From positions 25,375 through 89,374 of the forward strand of contig JAJFHC010000095.1 in the NCBI GenBank assembly GCA_021775835.1: a DNA stretch of 64,000 nucleotides, written 5' to 3'. Positions 44,607-52,594 of this stretch are shown one piece after another. Numbering within the stretch: the stretch's first letter is position 1; each line of letters opens with the position of its first letter. This stretch comes from Hyphomicrobiales bacterium (GTDB taxonomy: Bacteria; Pseudomonadota; Alphaproteobacteria; Rhizobiales; JAJFHC01). A model generated the notes under the pieces. The model saw nothing but the letters and a program-made list of their open reading frames with translations. It was not told the origin of the DNA and did no database searches. Made by a program: the position numbers and the translations under genes.

Positions 44607-45425
44607 GTGAACGAAGCCGCTCCAAATACGGTTTTGTCCGTCAACAATATCGAGGTGATCTACGATCACGTGATCCTCGTGTTGAAGGGCGTCTCCCTGC
44701 AGGTTCCCGAGGGGGGCATCGTTGCCCTCCTCGGTGCCAATGGTGCCGGGAAGACGACAACACTGAAGGCTGTGTCCAATCTGCTGCATGCTGAGCGTGG
44801 TGAGGTGACAAAGGGGAACATTGAATTCCATGGTGATCGTGTGGATTCGCTCTCTCCCAATGAACTGGTCCGGCGCGGATGCATCCAGGTGATGGAAGGC
44901 CGCCATTGTTTCGAGCATCTGAGCGTTGAAGAGAACCTGCTGACTGGCGCCTATACGCGCCGGGAGGGTCGGGCTGCCATCGCCAGAGATCTCGAGATGG
45001 TCTATGGTTATTTTCCCCGGCTGAAGGAGCGGCGCGCGAGCCTTGCAGGATACATTTCCGGCGGCGAACAGCAGATGACGGCAATCGGGCGGGCGCTGAT
45101 GTCGCGACCGAACATGATCCTTCTGGATGAGCCGTCAATGGGCCTGGCACCTCAACTGGTCGAAGAGATTTTTGATATCGTCAAGAAACTGAATTCACAG
45201 GAAAAAGTCAGTTTCTTGCTTGCTGAACAGAACACCAATATTGCGCTGAAGTTTGCCACCTATGGCTACATTCTGGAGAATGGCCGTGTGGTGATGGATG
45301 GTGAAGCGGCTTCATTGCGCGAAAACGAAGACGTCAAGGAGTTCTATCTCGGGCTTGCCGGCGCGGACCGCAAGTCCTTTCGTGATGTCAAACATTACAA
45401 AAGGCGCAAGCGCTGGCTCGCCTGA
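44607..45425 (+). CDS. Branched-chain amino acid-type ABC transporter ATPase (LivF-like)
   Basis: This 272-residue ATPase has Walker A LGANGAGKTTTLKAVSNL, signature ISGGEQQMTAIGRAL, and Walker B MILLDEPSMGLAP followed by LLAEQNTNIALKFA. It completes the transporter with LivG, LivH, LivM and LivK-like proteins. The start is GTG at 44607 with CAGGAG six bases upstream. The C-terminus has an extra basic tail (FRDVKHYKRRKRWLA) compared with E. coli LivF. Confidence 0.93.
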   Translation: MNEAAPNTVLSVNNIEVIYDHVILVLKGVSLQVPEGGIVALLGANGAGKTTTLKAVSNLLHAERGEVTKGNIEFHGDRVDSLSPNELVRRGCIQVMEGRHCFEHLSVEENLLTGAYTRREGRAAIARDLEMVYGYFPRLKERRASLAGYISGGEQQMTAIGRALMSRPNMILLDEPSMGLAPQLVEEIFDIVKKLNSQEKVSFLLAEQNTNIALKFATYGYILENGRVVMDGEAASLRENEDVKEFYLGLAGADRKSFRDVKHYKRRKRWLA

Positions 45426-45463
45426 TTTTCGAAACACAAATCTAATGGAAATGGACGTGCGCG

Positions 45464-46702
45464 ATGACAGATGATCGCCACTACGATGCTCTTGAAACAC
45501 GTGATCCGGCGGAACGGCACAACGCCCTATACGGCGCGTTGCCGGAATTTGTCAGCATGGCAAAGAACAAGGCAGCCGGTTGGGCAGGCCAATTGGCAGA
45601 CGTGGACGCTGATGAATTGTCCGATCCTGCTGCCTTCCGGCAGGTCCCGGTTCTGCGCAAGGGCGATCTTCTCGCCCAGCAAAAGGAACATCCACCGTTT
45701 GGCGGCTTTACGACGTCTCCAGCAGGTTCCATGGGGCGCCTGTTCATGTCTCCCGGGCCGATATTCGATCCAGAGGGCCGGGGACACGACTGGTGGCGGG
45801 TCGGGCGGGCCCTTTATGCGGCAGGCGTGCGGCGTGGCCAGATCCTTCACAATTCCTTTGCCTATCATCTGACCCCCGCCGGTCACATGTTCGAAAGCGG
45901 TGCCCATGCTATCGGGTGTGCAGTGATCCCAGCGGGGATTGGTAACACGGAAATGCAATTGCAGGCGATAAACGATCTGCGGCCCGATGGATATGCCGGC
46001 ACGCCTGATTATCTGAAAATTCTGCTCGACGCCGCCGCAGACACCGGCAAGGACGCGTCAAGCCTCAAGAAGGGTCTGGTGTCCGGAGCCGCGTTGCCGG
46101 GATCGCTTCGGCGGGAATTGTCTGAACGGGGCGTCGACGTGGTTCAGTGTTACGGTACAGCGGATCTGGGCATCGTTGCCTACGAATCCGAAGCACAGGA
46201 GGGCATGATTGTCGACGAACAGGTCATCGTCGAGATCGTCAAACCGGGTACCGGTGATCCGGTAGTCCCCGGTGATGTCGGGGAAGTTGTCGTGACCAGC
46301 TTCAATATGGATTATCCAATGATCCGGTTTGCAACCGGTGACCTGTCTGCCTTCTTGGACGGGAGCAGTCCGTGCGGACGGACCAACAGCCGCATCAAGG
46401 GCTGGATGGGCCGGGCCGATCAGGCCACCAAGGTCAGGGGCATGTTCGTCCGTCCTGAACAGGTTGTCGAAATTGCAAAACGCCATCCCGAACTTGGCCG
46501 TCTCAGACTGGTGGTCTCGCGTTCACAGGAACGCGATGTCATGGTGCTGAAAGCTGAACACTCTGAACCAACCATGGAAACTGATGCTCTGGAAGAGACG
46601 TTGCAGTCGATGTGCAAACTTCGAGGCCAGGTCGAGTTGGTGTCGCCAGGCAGCTTGCCGAATGATGGTGTCGTTATTGCGGATGAGCGGTCATACGAGT
46701 AA
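45464..46702 (+). CDS. Phenylacetate-CoA ligase-like AMP-forming ligase (PaaK-like)
   Basis: This 412-residue protein of the PaaK type (ANL superfamily) is predicted to form an acyl- or aryl-CoA. It shows GGFTTSPAGSMGRLFMSPGP as a changed phosphate loop (PaaK has SSGTTG), VQCYGTADLGIVAYE, IRFATGDLSAF and the C-terminal GRADQATKVRGMFVRPEQV. The Ser/Thr/Gly-rich loop is weakly conserved, so substrate and rate may differ from PaaK. It lies 38 bp after the LivF-like gene and is probably last in the cassette, giving it a second ligase. Confidence 0.88.
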   Translation: MTDDRHYDALETRDPAERHNALYGALPEFVSMAKNKAAGWAGQLADVDADELSDPAAFRQVPVLRKGDLLAQQKEHPPFGGFTTSPAGSMGRLFMSPGPIFDPEGRGHDWWRVGRALYAAGVRRGQILHNSFAYHLTPAGHMFESGAHAIGCAVIPAGIGNTEMQLQAINDLRPDGYAGTPDYLKILLDAAADTGKDASSLKKGLVSGAALPGSLRRELSERGVDVVQCYGTADLGIVAYESEAQEGMIVDEQVIVEIVKPGTGDPVVPGDVGEVVVTSFNMDYPMIRFATGDLSAFLDGSSPCGRTNSRIKGWMGRADQATKVRGMFVRPEQVVEIAKRHPELGRLRLVVSRSQERDVMVLKAEHSEPTMETDALEETLQSMCKLRGQVELVSPGSLPNDGVVIADERSYE

Positions 46703-46839
46703 TCGCTCACGACAAACGGGCATGAACTGGACTTGATCCCCTTCCGGTATATCTCTATGCCAAGAGCCGTCTCAAGTGTTCCTTGTGGCTCTGGCGTTTC
46801 GCGCCGACGAACGCCCGGCACCTGTAATGCGGAGTTACC

Positions 46840-47886
46840 ATGACCGACCAACACATGCCCGAACGGCACCCGCCTGTTAATTTCGGGAAGATCGGTGTGC
46901 TCCTGATCAACCTTGGGACACCGGATGCCACAGATGTGCGTTCGATGCGCCGCTACCTGAAGGAATTCCTGAGTGACCGTCGTGTCATCGAAGTCAATCC
47001 GGTGGTGTGGTGGTTCATTCTCAACGGCATCATCCTGAACACGCGCCCGGCGAAAAGCGGTAAGGCTTACGCGAAAATCTGGAATACCGAACGAAATGAA
47101 TCACCCCTGAGAACCATCACACGGGATCAGTGCGAAGGGGTTGCCGAGCAACTTTCCATGCTCGACGGACGGATTGTAACCGATTGGGCCATGCGATACG
47201 GCAATCCATCGATCGCCGAGAAAATCGAGAAGCTCAAGGGCCAGGGGTGTGACCGCATTCTCCTGTTTGCGCTTTACCCACAATACAGTGCAGCGACCAT
47301 GGCCTCGGTATTCGACAAGGCGTTCGATGCGTTGGGCACGATGCGCTGGCAGCCGGCCGTTCGCACCAATCCGCCATATCATGACGATCCGGAATACGTG
47401 ACGGCGCTGGCCTCATCGCTGAAGGTTCATCTGGCTTCCCTCGACTGGACACCGGATGTTGTCATTGCGTCCTTTCACGGTCTGCCTCAGTCCTATTTCG
47501 ACAAGGGTGATCCCTATCATTGTCACTGTGCGAAGACGACAAGACTGCTGAGACAGGAACTCGGCTGGGAGGACGACCGTCTGCGCATGACATTTCAGTC
47601 CCGTTTCGGCAAAGAGGAATGGCTCAAGCCGTATACGGATAAAACCCTGGAGGAACTGGCGCAGTCCGGGATTCGCAATGTGGCTGTCATCACGCCCGGG
47701 TTCGCTGCCGATTGTGTGGAAACTCTTGAAGAAATCGCAATCGAAGCCGGGGAGACGTTCAGGGAACATGGCGGCGAAAAGTTCACGGTCGTACCCTGCC
47801 TGAACGCATCGTCCGGCGGCATTGACATGCTGGCAAGCCTGGTGCGTACAGAACTTGGCGGCTGGATTGACGGCACCGGCGTCTGA
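46840..47886 (+). CDS. hemH: Ferrochelatase
   Basis: This 348-residue enzyme inserts Fe2+ into protoporphyrin IX, the last step of heme synthesis. Motifs: VLLINLGTPDATDVRSMRRYL at the N-terminus (key part LLINLGTPD), ILLFALYPQYSAATMASVFD, SFHGLPQSYFDKGDPYHCHC with the metal-handling His, and PGFAADCVETLEEI with the conserved Glu. The start ATG 46840 follows GCGGAG. A 137-bp gap separates it from the ligase gene upstream, so it probably has its own promoter. Confidence 0.97.
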   Translation: MTDQHMPERHPPVNFGKIGVLLINLGTPDATDVRSMRRYLKEFLSDRRVIEVNPVVWWFILNGIILNTRPAKSGKAYAKIWNTERNESPLRTITRDQCEGVAEQLSMLDGRIVTDWAMRYGNPSIAEKIEKLKGQGCDRILLFALYPQYSAATMASVFDKAFDALGTMRWQPAVRTNPPYHDDPEYVTALASSLKVHLASLDWTPDVVIASFHGLPQSYFDKGDPYHCHCAKTTRLLRQELGWEDDRLRMTFQSRFGKEEWLKPYTDKTLEELAQSGIRNVAVITPGFAADCVETLEEIAIEAGETFREHGGEKFTVVPCLNASSGGIDMLASLVRTELGGWIDGTGV

Positions 47887-47982
47887 TTTCGGTTTTGAAC
47901 CTTGTTTGCCTGAGAATCATATATCCTGTGGGTTCAGTCCACAGACGTCCTGTGTTCTGAACTTGCAAACCGGAGGTTCGCC

Positions 47983-48948
47983 ATGTTTTTCGGCTCAGGT
48001 ATATTTGTTCTGGTTCTTCTCGTGCTGTTCATCGTCATCCTGTTCCAGGCCATTCGGGTCGTGCCGCAGGGTTACAACTATACTGTGGAACGGTTCGGGC
48101 GATTCACCCGAACACTGGAACCAGGCCTCAGTCTCCTGATCCCGTTCATCGACCGGCTCGGTTCAAAGATGAACATGATGGAACAGGTTCTCAACGTTCC
48201 GAGCCAGGAAGTCATCACCAAGGACAACGCCATGGTGACTGTCGACGGGGTCGCGTTTTATCAGGTTCTCGATGCGCCCAAGGCGACCTACGAGGTGAAC
48301 GAACTGGAACTCGCCGTTCTCAACCTCACGATGACCAACACCCGTACCGTGATGGGAAGCATGGATCTCGACGAGTTGTTATCGCAACGTGATGAGATCA
48401 ACGCCCGCCTGCTGCAGGTGGTCGACCATGCGACCACACCCTGGGGTATCAAGGTCACGCGGGTGGAAATCAAAGATATCAACCCGCCCCGGGACCTGAT
48501 CGAAGCCATGGGACGCCAGATGAAGGCCGAACGTGAAAAACGGGCGTCGATTCTTGAAGCAGAAGGCGAACGTCAGTCGGAAATTTTGCAGGCCGAGGGT
48601 GTGAAACAGGCGCAGATTCTGGCAGCAGAGGGCCGCAAGGAGGCAGCCTTCAGAGATGCCGAGGCACGTGAACGCGGGGCGGAGGCCGAAGCCAGGGCAA
48701 CGACGATGGTCAGTGAGGCCATCGCCAATGGTAATGTTCAGGCGATCAACTATTTTGTTGCGACCAAATATGTCGAAGCAATCGGTTCGCTGGCGACTGC
48801 GCAGAATCAGAAAGTTCTCATTCTACCGGTCGAAGCCACTGCCCTTATCGGTAGTATCAGCGGAATATCGGAGATTGCGCGCGAAGCTTTCGGTTCGGGC
48901 AAAGACACTAAGCCGGGGTCGGTGCCGACTGCGGGCAATGCAGACTGA
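47983..48948 (+). CDS. SPFH-domain paraslipin (QmcA-like)
   Basis: This 321-residue protein has an N-terminal membrane helix (about 5-24), an SPFH domain ([20 protein letters not shown], then [12 protein letters not shown]) and an Ala/Glu-rich coiled region with [20 protein letters not shown], as in stomatin-2-like paraslipins. It is followed 23 bp later by an NfeD-like gene, the classic pairing. Such pairs organise membrane microdomains and protein quality control. It is distinct from the SPFH protein encoded at 10365. Confidence 0.94.
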   Translation: MFFGSGIFVLVLLVLFIVILFQAIRVVPQGYNYTVERFGRFTRTLEPGLSLLIPFIDRLGSKMNMMEQVLNVPSQEVITKDNAMVTVDGVAFYQVLDAPKATYEVNELELAVLNLTMTNTRTVMGSMDLDELLSQRDEINARLLQVVDHATTPWGIKVTRVEIKDINPPRDLIEAMGRQMKAEREKRASILEAEGERQSEILQAEGVKQAQILAAEGRKEAAFRDAEARERGAEAEARATTMVSEAIANGNVQAINYFVATKYVEAIGSLATAQNQKVLILPVEATALIGSISGISEIAREAFGSGKDTKPGSVPTAGNAD

Positions 48949-48971
48949 TCGCCGACCAAACGGAGTACTTG

Positions 48972-49451
48972 ATGGAACCACTGCTGGAAATACTCGAGTT
49001 CACCGGGCGCTGGACATGGTGGGTTGTTGCCGGTGTGCTACTGCTTCTGGAACTGCTTGCCCCTGGCGTATTCTTGCTCTGGTTCGGCGTTGCGGCCATG
49101 ATCGTGGGCACGGCGGTTCTGTTTTTGGATCTGAGCTGGGAGTGGCAAGTCTCGTTGTTCGCTGTCCTGTCAATCCTTACCCTGTTTCTGTCGCGTCGGT
49201 TTTTCGCACCGTCGGCAATTTCCTCCGACCAGCCGAATCTCAACAAGCGGGTCCAGCACTATATCGGCAAGACCTATGTTTTGGATGAGCCAATCACCAA
49301 TGGACAGGGGCGCTTGAAAATCGGCGACTCATTGTGGGCGATTGCCGGCCCGGACCTGTCGGCGGGACAAAGGGTTGCGGTGACGGGTGTTGAGGGCGCG
49401 ACCTTGACGGTCACCGCGATCCCAGATGAAAAGTCCGGCACCGCGGAGTAA
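48972..49451 (+). CDS. NfeD-like membrane protein
   Basis: This 159-residue protein has two or three membrane helices in the first 80 residues (WWVVAGVLLLLELLAPGVFLL is the key helix, shown as LLLLELLAPGVFLLWFG) and a C-terminal OB-fold domain (about 95-155) with YIGKTYVLDEPITNGQGRL and VAVTGVEGATLTV. It is the short NfeD form without the ClpP-like protease domain. The ATG at 48972 follows CGGAG at six-base spacing; a TTG directly before it is less likely. It forms a two-gene operon with the paraslipin. Confidence 0.92.
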   Translation: MEPLLEILEFTGRWTWWVVAGVLLLLELLAPGVFLLWFGVAAMIVGTAVLFLDLSWEWQVSLFAVLSILTLFLSRRFFAPSAISSDQPNLNKRVQHYIGKTYVLDEPITNGQGRLKIGDSLWAIAGPDLSAGQRVAVTGVEGATLTVTAIPDEKSGTAE

Positions 49452-49456
49452 GCGGG

Positions 49457-50311
49457 CTAAAGCTTGTGATCGGTGGCCATCGGCGGGACGTCGCGCATCA
49501 GCACGATACTGATCCGGCGGTTTGCCGCCAGGAATGTGTCGTCGGGAAACAGGGGTTCCGAATCGGCTTTACCGACAACCGCAAAGAATCGGTCGCTGGG
49601 AACGCCGGCGCCGCTGAGAATCCGACGCGCGGCATTTGCCCTGTCAGCCGTCAGTTCCCATTGTCCATAACCCGCGCGACTGTAGATCCGTGTGGCATCG
49701 GAGTGCCCCGTGATCGTCAGGCGATTGGGCAGGCGTTTTAGAACCGGCGCCATCTTTCTGAGCAGCGAGCGGGTATGTGCATAGGGTTTGGCCGAGTTGG
49801 GTTCGAACATAGCCCGGCCCTCCTGGTCAACCAACTGTATGAGCAAGCCTTCCTTGGTTTCCTCAATCAGAATGTTATTGGAAGACTCGGTGATCTCGGG
49901 CAGATCCTGCCAGGCTTGGCGCAGGGATTCCGCTGCCAGGGCGAAATTGTCCGGTTTTCTGACCTCGGCCTTGACGTTGGAATGAGTTTCCGCCTCGGGC
50001 CCCTGCTTCTTCTGCTTGTCATGAGGTTCGTCGGAATACTCGGTGTCGTTTTCGCTTTCCATCAAGGCAACCTGCTTGACGTACTCGCGCGACGGAACAC
50101 CTTCAATTTCGATAAGGCCAGCCTTGTTCATTTCTGCCCTGATGCCGAATGCATCGCGCATCGAACCAGCCACGACCTGAAGCTTCTGCTTGTCCTGGAT
50201 TGAAAACGAAATGATCAGAACGAAGAAACACACCAGCAGCGACATCAAGTCGGCAAACGTGACGATCCATTCAGGGGCGCCTTCAAGAACCGGAGCTTTT
50301 TTCTTGGCCAT
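49457..50311 (-). CDS. motB: MotB/PomB-type flagellar stator subunit
   Basis: This 284-residue protein has a short cytoplasmic start, one membrane helix with FADLMSLLVCFFVLIISFS containing the ion-carrying D21, a plug and linker region rich in charged residues (about 55-140), and an OmpA-like peptidoglycan-binding domain (LTITGHSDATRIYSRAGYGQWELTADRA, key part TGHSDATR). The helix sequence is closer to sodium-type PomB than to E. coli MotB. It follows the motA gene after 17 bp on the same strand. Confidence 0.93.
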   Translation of the reverse strand: MAKKKAPVLEGAPEWIVTFADLMSLLVCFFVLIISFSIQDKQKLQVVAGSMRDAFGIRAEMNKAGLIEIEGVPSREYVKQVALMESENDTEYSDEPHDKQKKQGPEAETHSNVKAEVRKPDNFALAAESLRQAWQDLPEITESSNNILIEETKEGLLIQLVDQEGRAMFEPNSAKPYAHTRSLLRKMAPVLKRLPNRLTITGHSDATRIYSRAGYGQWELTADRANAARRILSGAGVPSDRFFAVVGKADSEPLFPDDTFLAANRRISIVLMRDVPPMATDHKL

Positions 50312-50328
50312 AACCGACTACGCTTTCA

Positions 50329-51096
50329 CTATGCCGCTTCGGCGACTTCGGCACGCTGCTTTTCGGGCAGGTAGGAAACCAGCATCTCCTTGATGATGTC
50401 GGGGCTCTTGTTCTCCCGGATCTGAAGGATACCGTCGATAGCCAATGTCTGGTTGACATCCTCTACCTTGAATTTTGCATCAAGTTTGTCTGCGATCGGC
50501 AGACAGATCATGTTCGCAATGATCGCACCATAGAGCGTCGTCAGGAGAGCGACAGCCATGGATGGACCGATGGTCGATGGATCGTCCATGGTGCTCAGCA
50601 TTTGCACCAGGCCGACGAGGGTGCCGATCATTCCAAAGGCCGGTGCTGAGTCTCCCATGGCCTTGAACATCCGTTTGCCTTCTTCCAGGCGCGTGAGGTT
50701 CAGATCGCGTTCCCGCTCCAGTGATTCAGCGATAAATGCGCCGTCGTAACCGTCGGCCACGTATTGAATACCCTTGCTGAGAAATTCATCCTCGATCGGC
50801 ACACCTTCAAGACCAAGCGGGCCGTTTTTCCGGATAATTTCAGCGAGACGGGAGATTTCATCAATCATTTCGCGAGGATTTGACTTCTTCTGCGTGAAGG
50901 CTATTTTTCCTCCGACCGCCAGAGACGCTATGACACCCGACAACGGAAAACGCAACACGGAGGCAGCAATTGTGCCGCCGACGACGATCATGACCGATGG
51001 GACATTCAAGAAGGTCATGAAGTCACCGCCCATGAAGATGGCGGCGCCGACAATCGCCGAACCGAGAATGATGCCAATAATAGTCGCGAGATCCAT
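50329..51096 (-). CDS. motA: MotA/PomA-type flagellar stator subunit
   Basis: This 255-residue four-helix stator protein starts MDLATIIGIILGSAIVGAAI, and has FLNVPSVMIVVGGTIAASVL, a cytoplasmic loop with the conserved charges (RERDLNLTRLEEGKRMFK), and the helix pair FGMIGTLVGLVQML and MAVALLTTLYGAIIANMICLP. NVPSVMIVVGGT and overall length resemble PomA. Together with MotB it forms the ion-driven stator. ATG 51096 has GGGGG six bases upstream; a longer frame to 51153 is possible. No flagellin or other motility genes are in the window. Confidence 0.93.
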   Translation of the reverse strand: MDLATIIGIILGSAIVGAAIFMGGDFMTFLNVPSVMIVVGGTIAASVLRFPLSGVIASLAVGGKIAFTQKKSNPREMIDEISRLAEIIRKNGPLGLEGVPIEDEFLSKGIQYVADGYDGAFIAESLERERDLNLTRLEEGKRMFKAMGDSAPAFGMIGTLVGLVQMLSTMDDPSTIGPSMAVALLTTLYGAIIANMICLPIADKLDAKFKVEDVNQTLAIDGILQIRENKSPDIIKEMLVSYLPEKQRAEVAEAA

Positions 51097-51389
51097 AACA
51101 ACCCCCAGAACAATTGCCGCGCCGTCCCTGTCGCGACATGACAGTGCGCTCACAAAGGCACACTGCTACCGGAGTGCATTCTAGTGATAGGTCCCTAAAT
51201 AATTACTAATGAAAACAAGTAAAATCTTGTCTTTTTTGGTTTGAATTCATGGTTAATTTTGAATTTATATTTAGTTCAACGTGAGATTATCACGGTTAAT
51301 TGTTGGTAAATGTCATTATTGCACATAATAGTTAAGTATATGTAGTGTGATTTGCTGCCGAATATAATGTTACTGGCCTGTCCAGGCAG
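51097..51389. promoter_or_regulatory. AT-rich promoter region of motAB with CtrA-like sites
   Basis: This 293-bp gap is strikingly AT rich. It contains TTAATTTTGAATTTA (51253-51267) and TTAATTGTTGGTAAA (51296-51310). Each differs by one base from the alphaproteobacterial CtrA consensus TTAA-N7-TTAA, and CtrA often controls motility genes. An ACAAG-taaaat-CTTGT hairpin followed by CTTTTTT (near 51213-51236, plus strand) resembles a terminator, but no plus-strand gene leads into it. Confidence 0.45.
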
Positions 51390-52400
51390 TTACGCCACGC
51401 CCACCCGCAAGAGGTCATGGATGTGGACGATGCCAACGGGCTTGTGGTCCGCTGTGACAAACAAGCTCGTAATCGATCGTGAGTTCAGTATTTCCAGGGC
51501 GGAGGATGCGAGATCGCCCGGCGATATCACTTTCGGATCTGGCGTCATCACGTCACCTGCGAACCGGGAGAGCAGATCCGGAGCCATGGATCGGCGCAAA
51601 TCACCGTCCGTAACGATGCCTGCGAGTCGTCCGTCCTGGGCGGTGACACCCAGGCAACCAAAGCTCTTCTCCGTCATGATCATCAGGGCTTCCGCCATGG
51701 TTGCGTCACGGCCGGCCAGTGGCAAAGCGTTACCTGTATGCATGACATCCCGTACGAAAGTCAGCGCGGCGCCAAGTTTGCCGCCGGGATGGAGAACCTT
51801 GAAGTCACTCGAGGTAAAGCCCTTGCTCTCAAGCAAGGCGATCGCAATGGCGTCGCCCAATACAAGCTGCATGGTTGTGGAGGTGGTCGGCGCCAGACCG
51901 TTAGGGCAGGCTTCTTCATGGATCGGCAGTTCAAGCACCACATCGGCGGCTTTGCCGAGGGTGCTCGCGGCGTGAGCTGTTATCGCGATCAACGGAACCG
52001 AGAAGCGCCGCGAATAAGCAACGATGTCCTTGAGCTCCATGGTTTCGCCGGACCATGACAGAATGATGACCACATCCGATGCGGCTATCATCCCCAGATC
52101 CCCATGGCTCGCTTCACTCGGATGAATGAATAGTGCCGGTGTGCCGGTCGATGACAGCGTGGACACAATCTTGCGCGCTATCTGGCCGCTCTTGCCCATG
52201 CCCGACAACAAAACCCGGCCGTTGGTTGCTTTGAGCATTTCGACTGTCTTGACAAATCGTTCGCCCAGAACACCCTCAAAAGCTTCCGACAGGCCCTTGA
52301 TTCCTTCGGACTCAATGCCGAACGTGCGTTGAGCGGATGCAATGACGTTACCGGAAGCCTGAACAGAGGATGGTGTTGCAGGTTGCGTGGTGCGATTCAT
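51390..52400 (-). CDS. kdsD: Arabinose-5-phosphate isomerase (KdsD/KpsF)
   Basis: This 336-residue enzyme converts ribulose 5-phosphate to arabinose 5-phosphate for Kdo synthesis. It has a SIS domain (about 50-190: VLLSGMGKSGQIARKI, HPSEASHGDLGM and IILSWSGETMELKDI) and two CBS domains (about 215-330: VRDVMHTGNALPL, GIVTDGDLRRSM and VMTPDPKVISP). Length and domain order are standard. It is upstream of the outer-membrane beta-barrel gene in divergent orientation and sits near other polysaccharide-precursor genes. Confidence 0.95.
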   Translation of the reverse strand: MNRTTQPATPSSVQASGNVIASAQRTFGIESEGIKGLSEAFEGVLGERFVKTVEMLKATNGRVLLSGMGKSGQIARKIVSTLSSTGTPALFIHPSEASHGDLGMIAASDVVIILSWSGETMELKDIVAYSRRFSVPLIAITAHAASTLGKAADVVLELPIHEEACPNGLAPTTSTTMQLVLGDAIAIALLESKGFTSSDFKVLHPGGKLGAALTFVRDVMHTGNALPLAGRDATMAEALMIMTEKSFGCLGVTAQDGRLAGIVTDGDLRRSMAPDLLSRFAGDVMTPDPKVISPGDLASSALEILNSRSITSLFVTADHKPVGIVHIHDLLRVGVA

Positions 52401-52594
52401 TCGTTACTCCAGGGAAGGGAGCCCTTCACAGATCGACAGATAGGATACAGAAAAGCCATTGTTTGTCAGCCGTTGGAGTCATCCCGTTACCGGCTTATTA
52501 ACCACAAACACGTAGTTTTTGCCAATGGTTGTGCCGGTCTTGGCGGCCTTTTGCCAAATGCGTTCAATACCAACCACTAACCGGGGTCTGGAAT

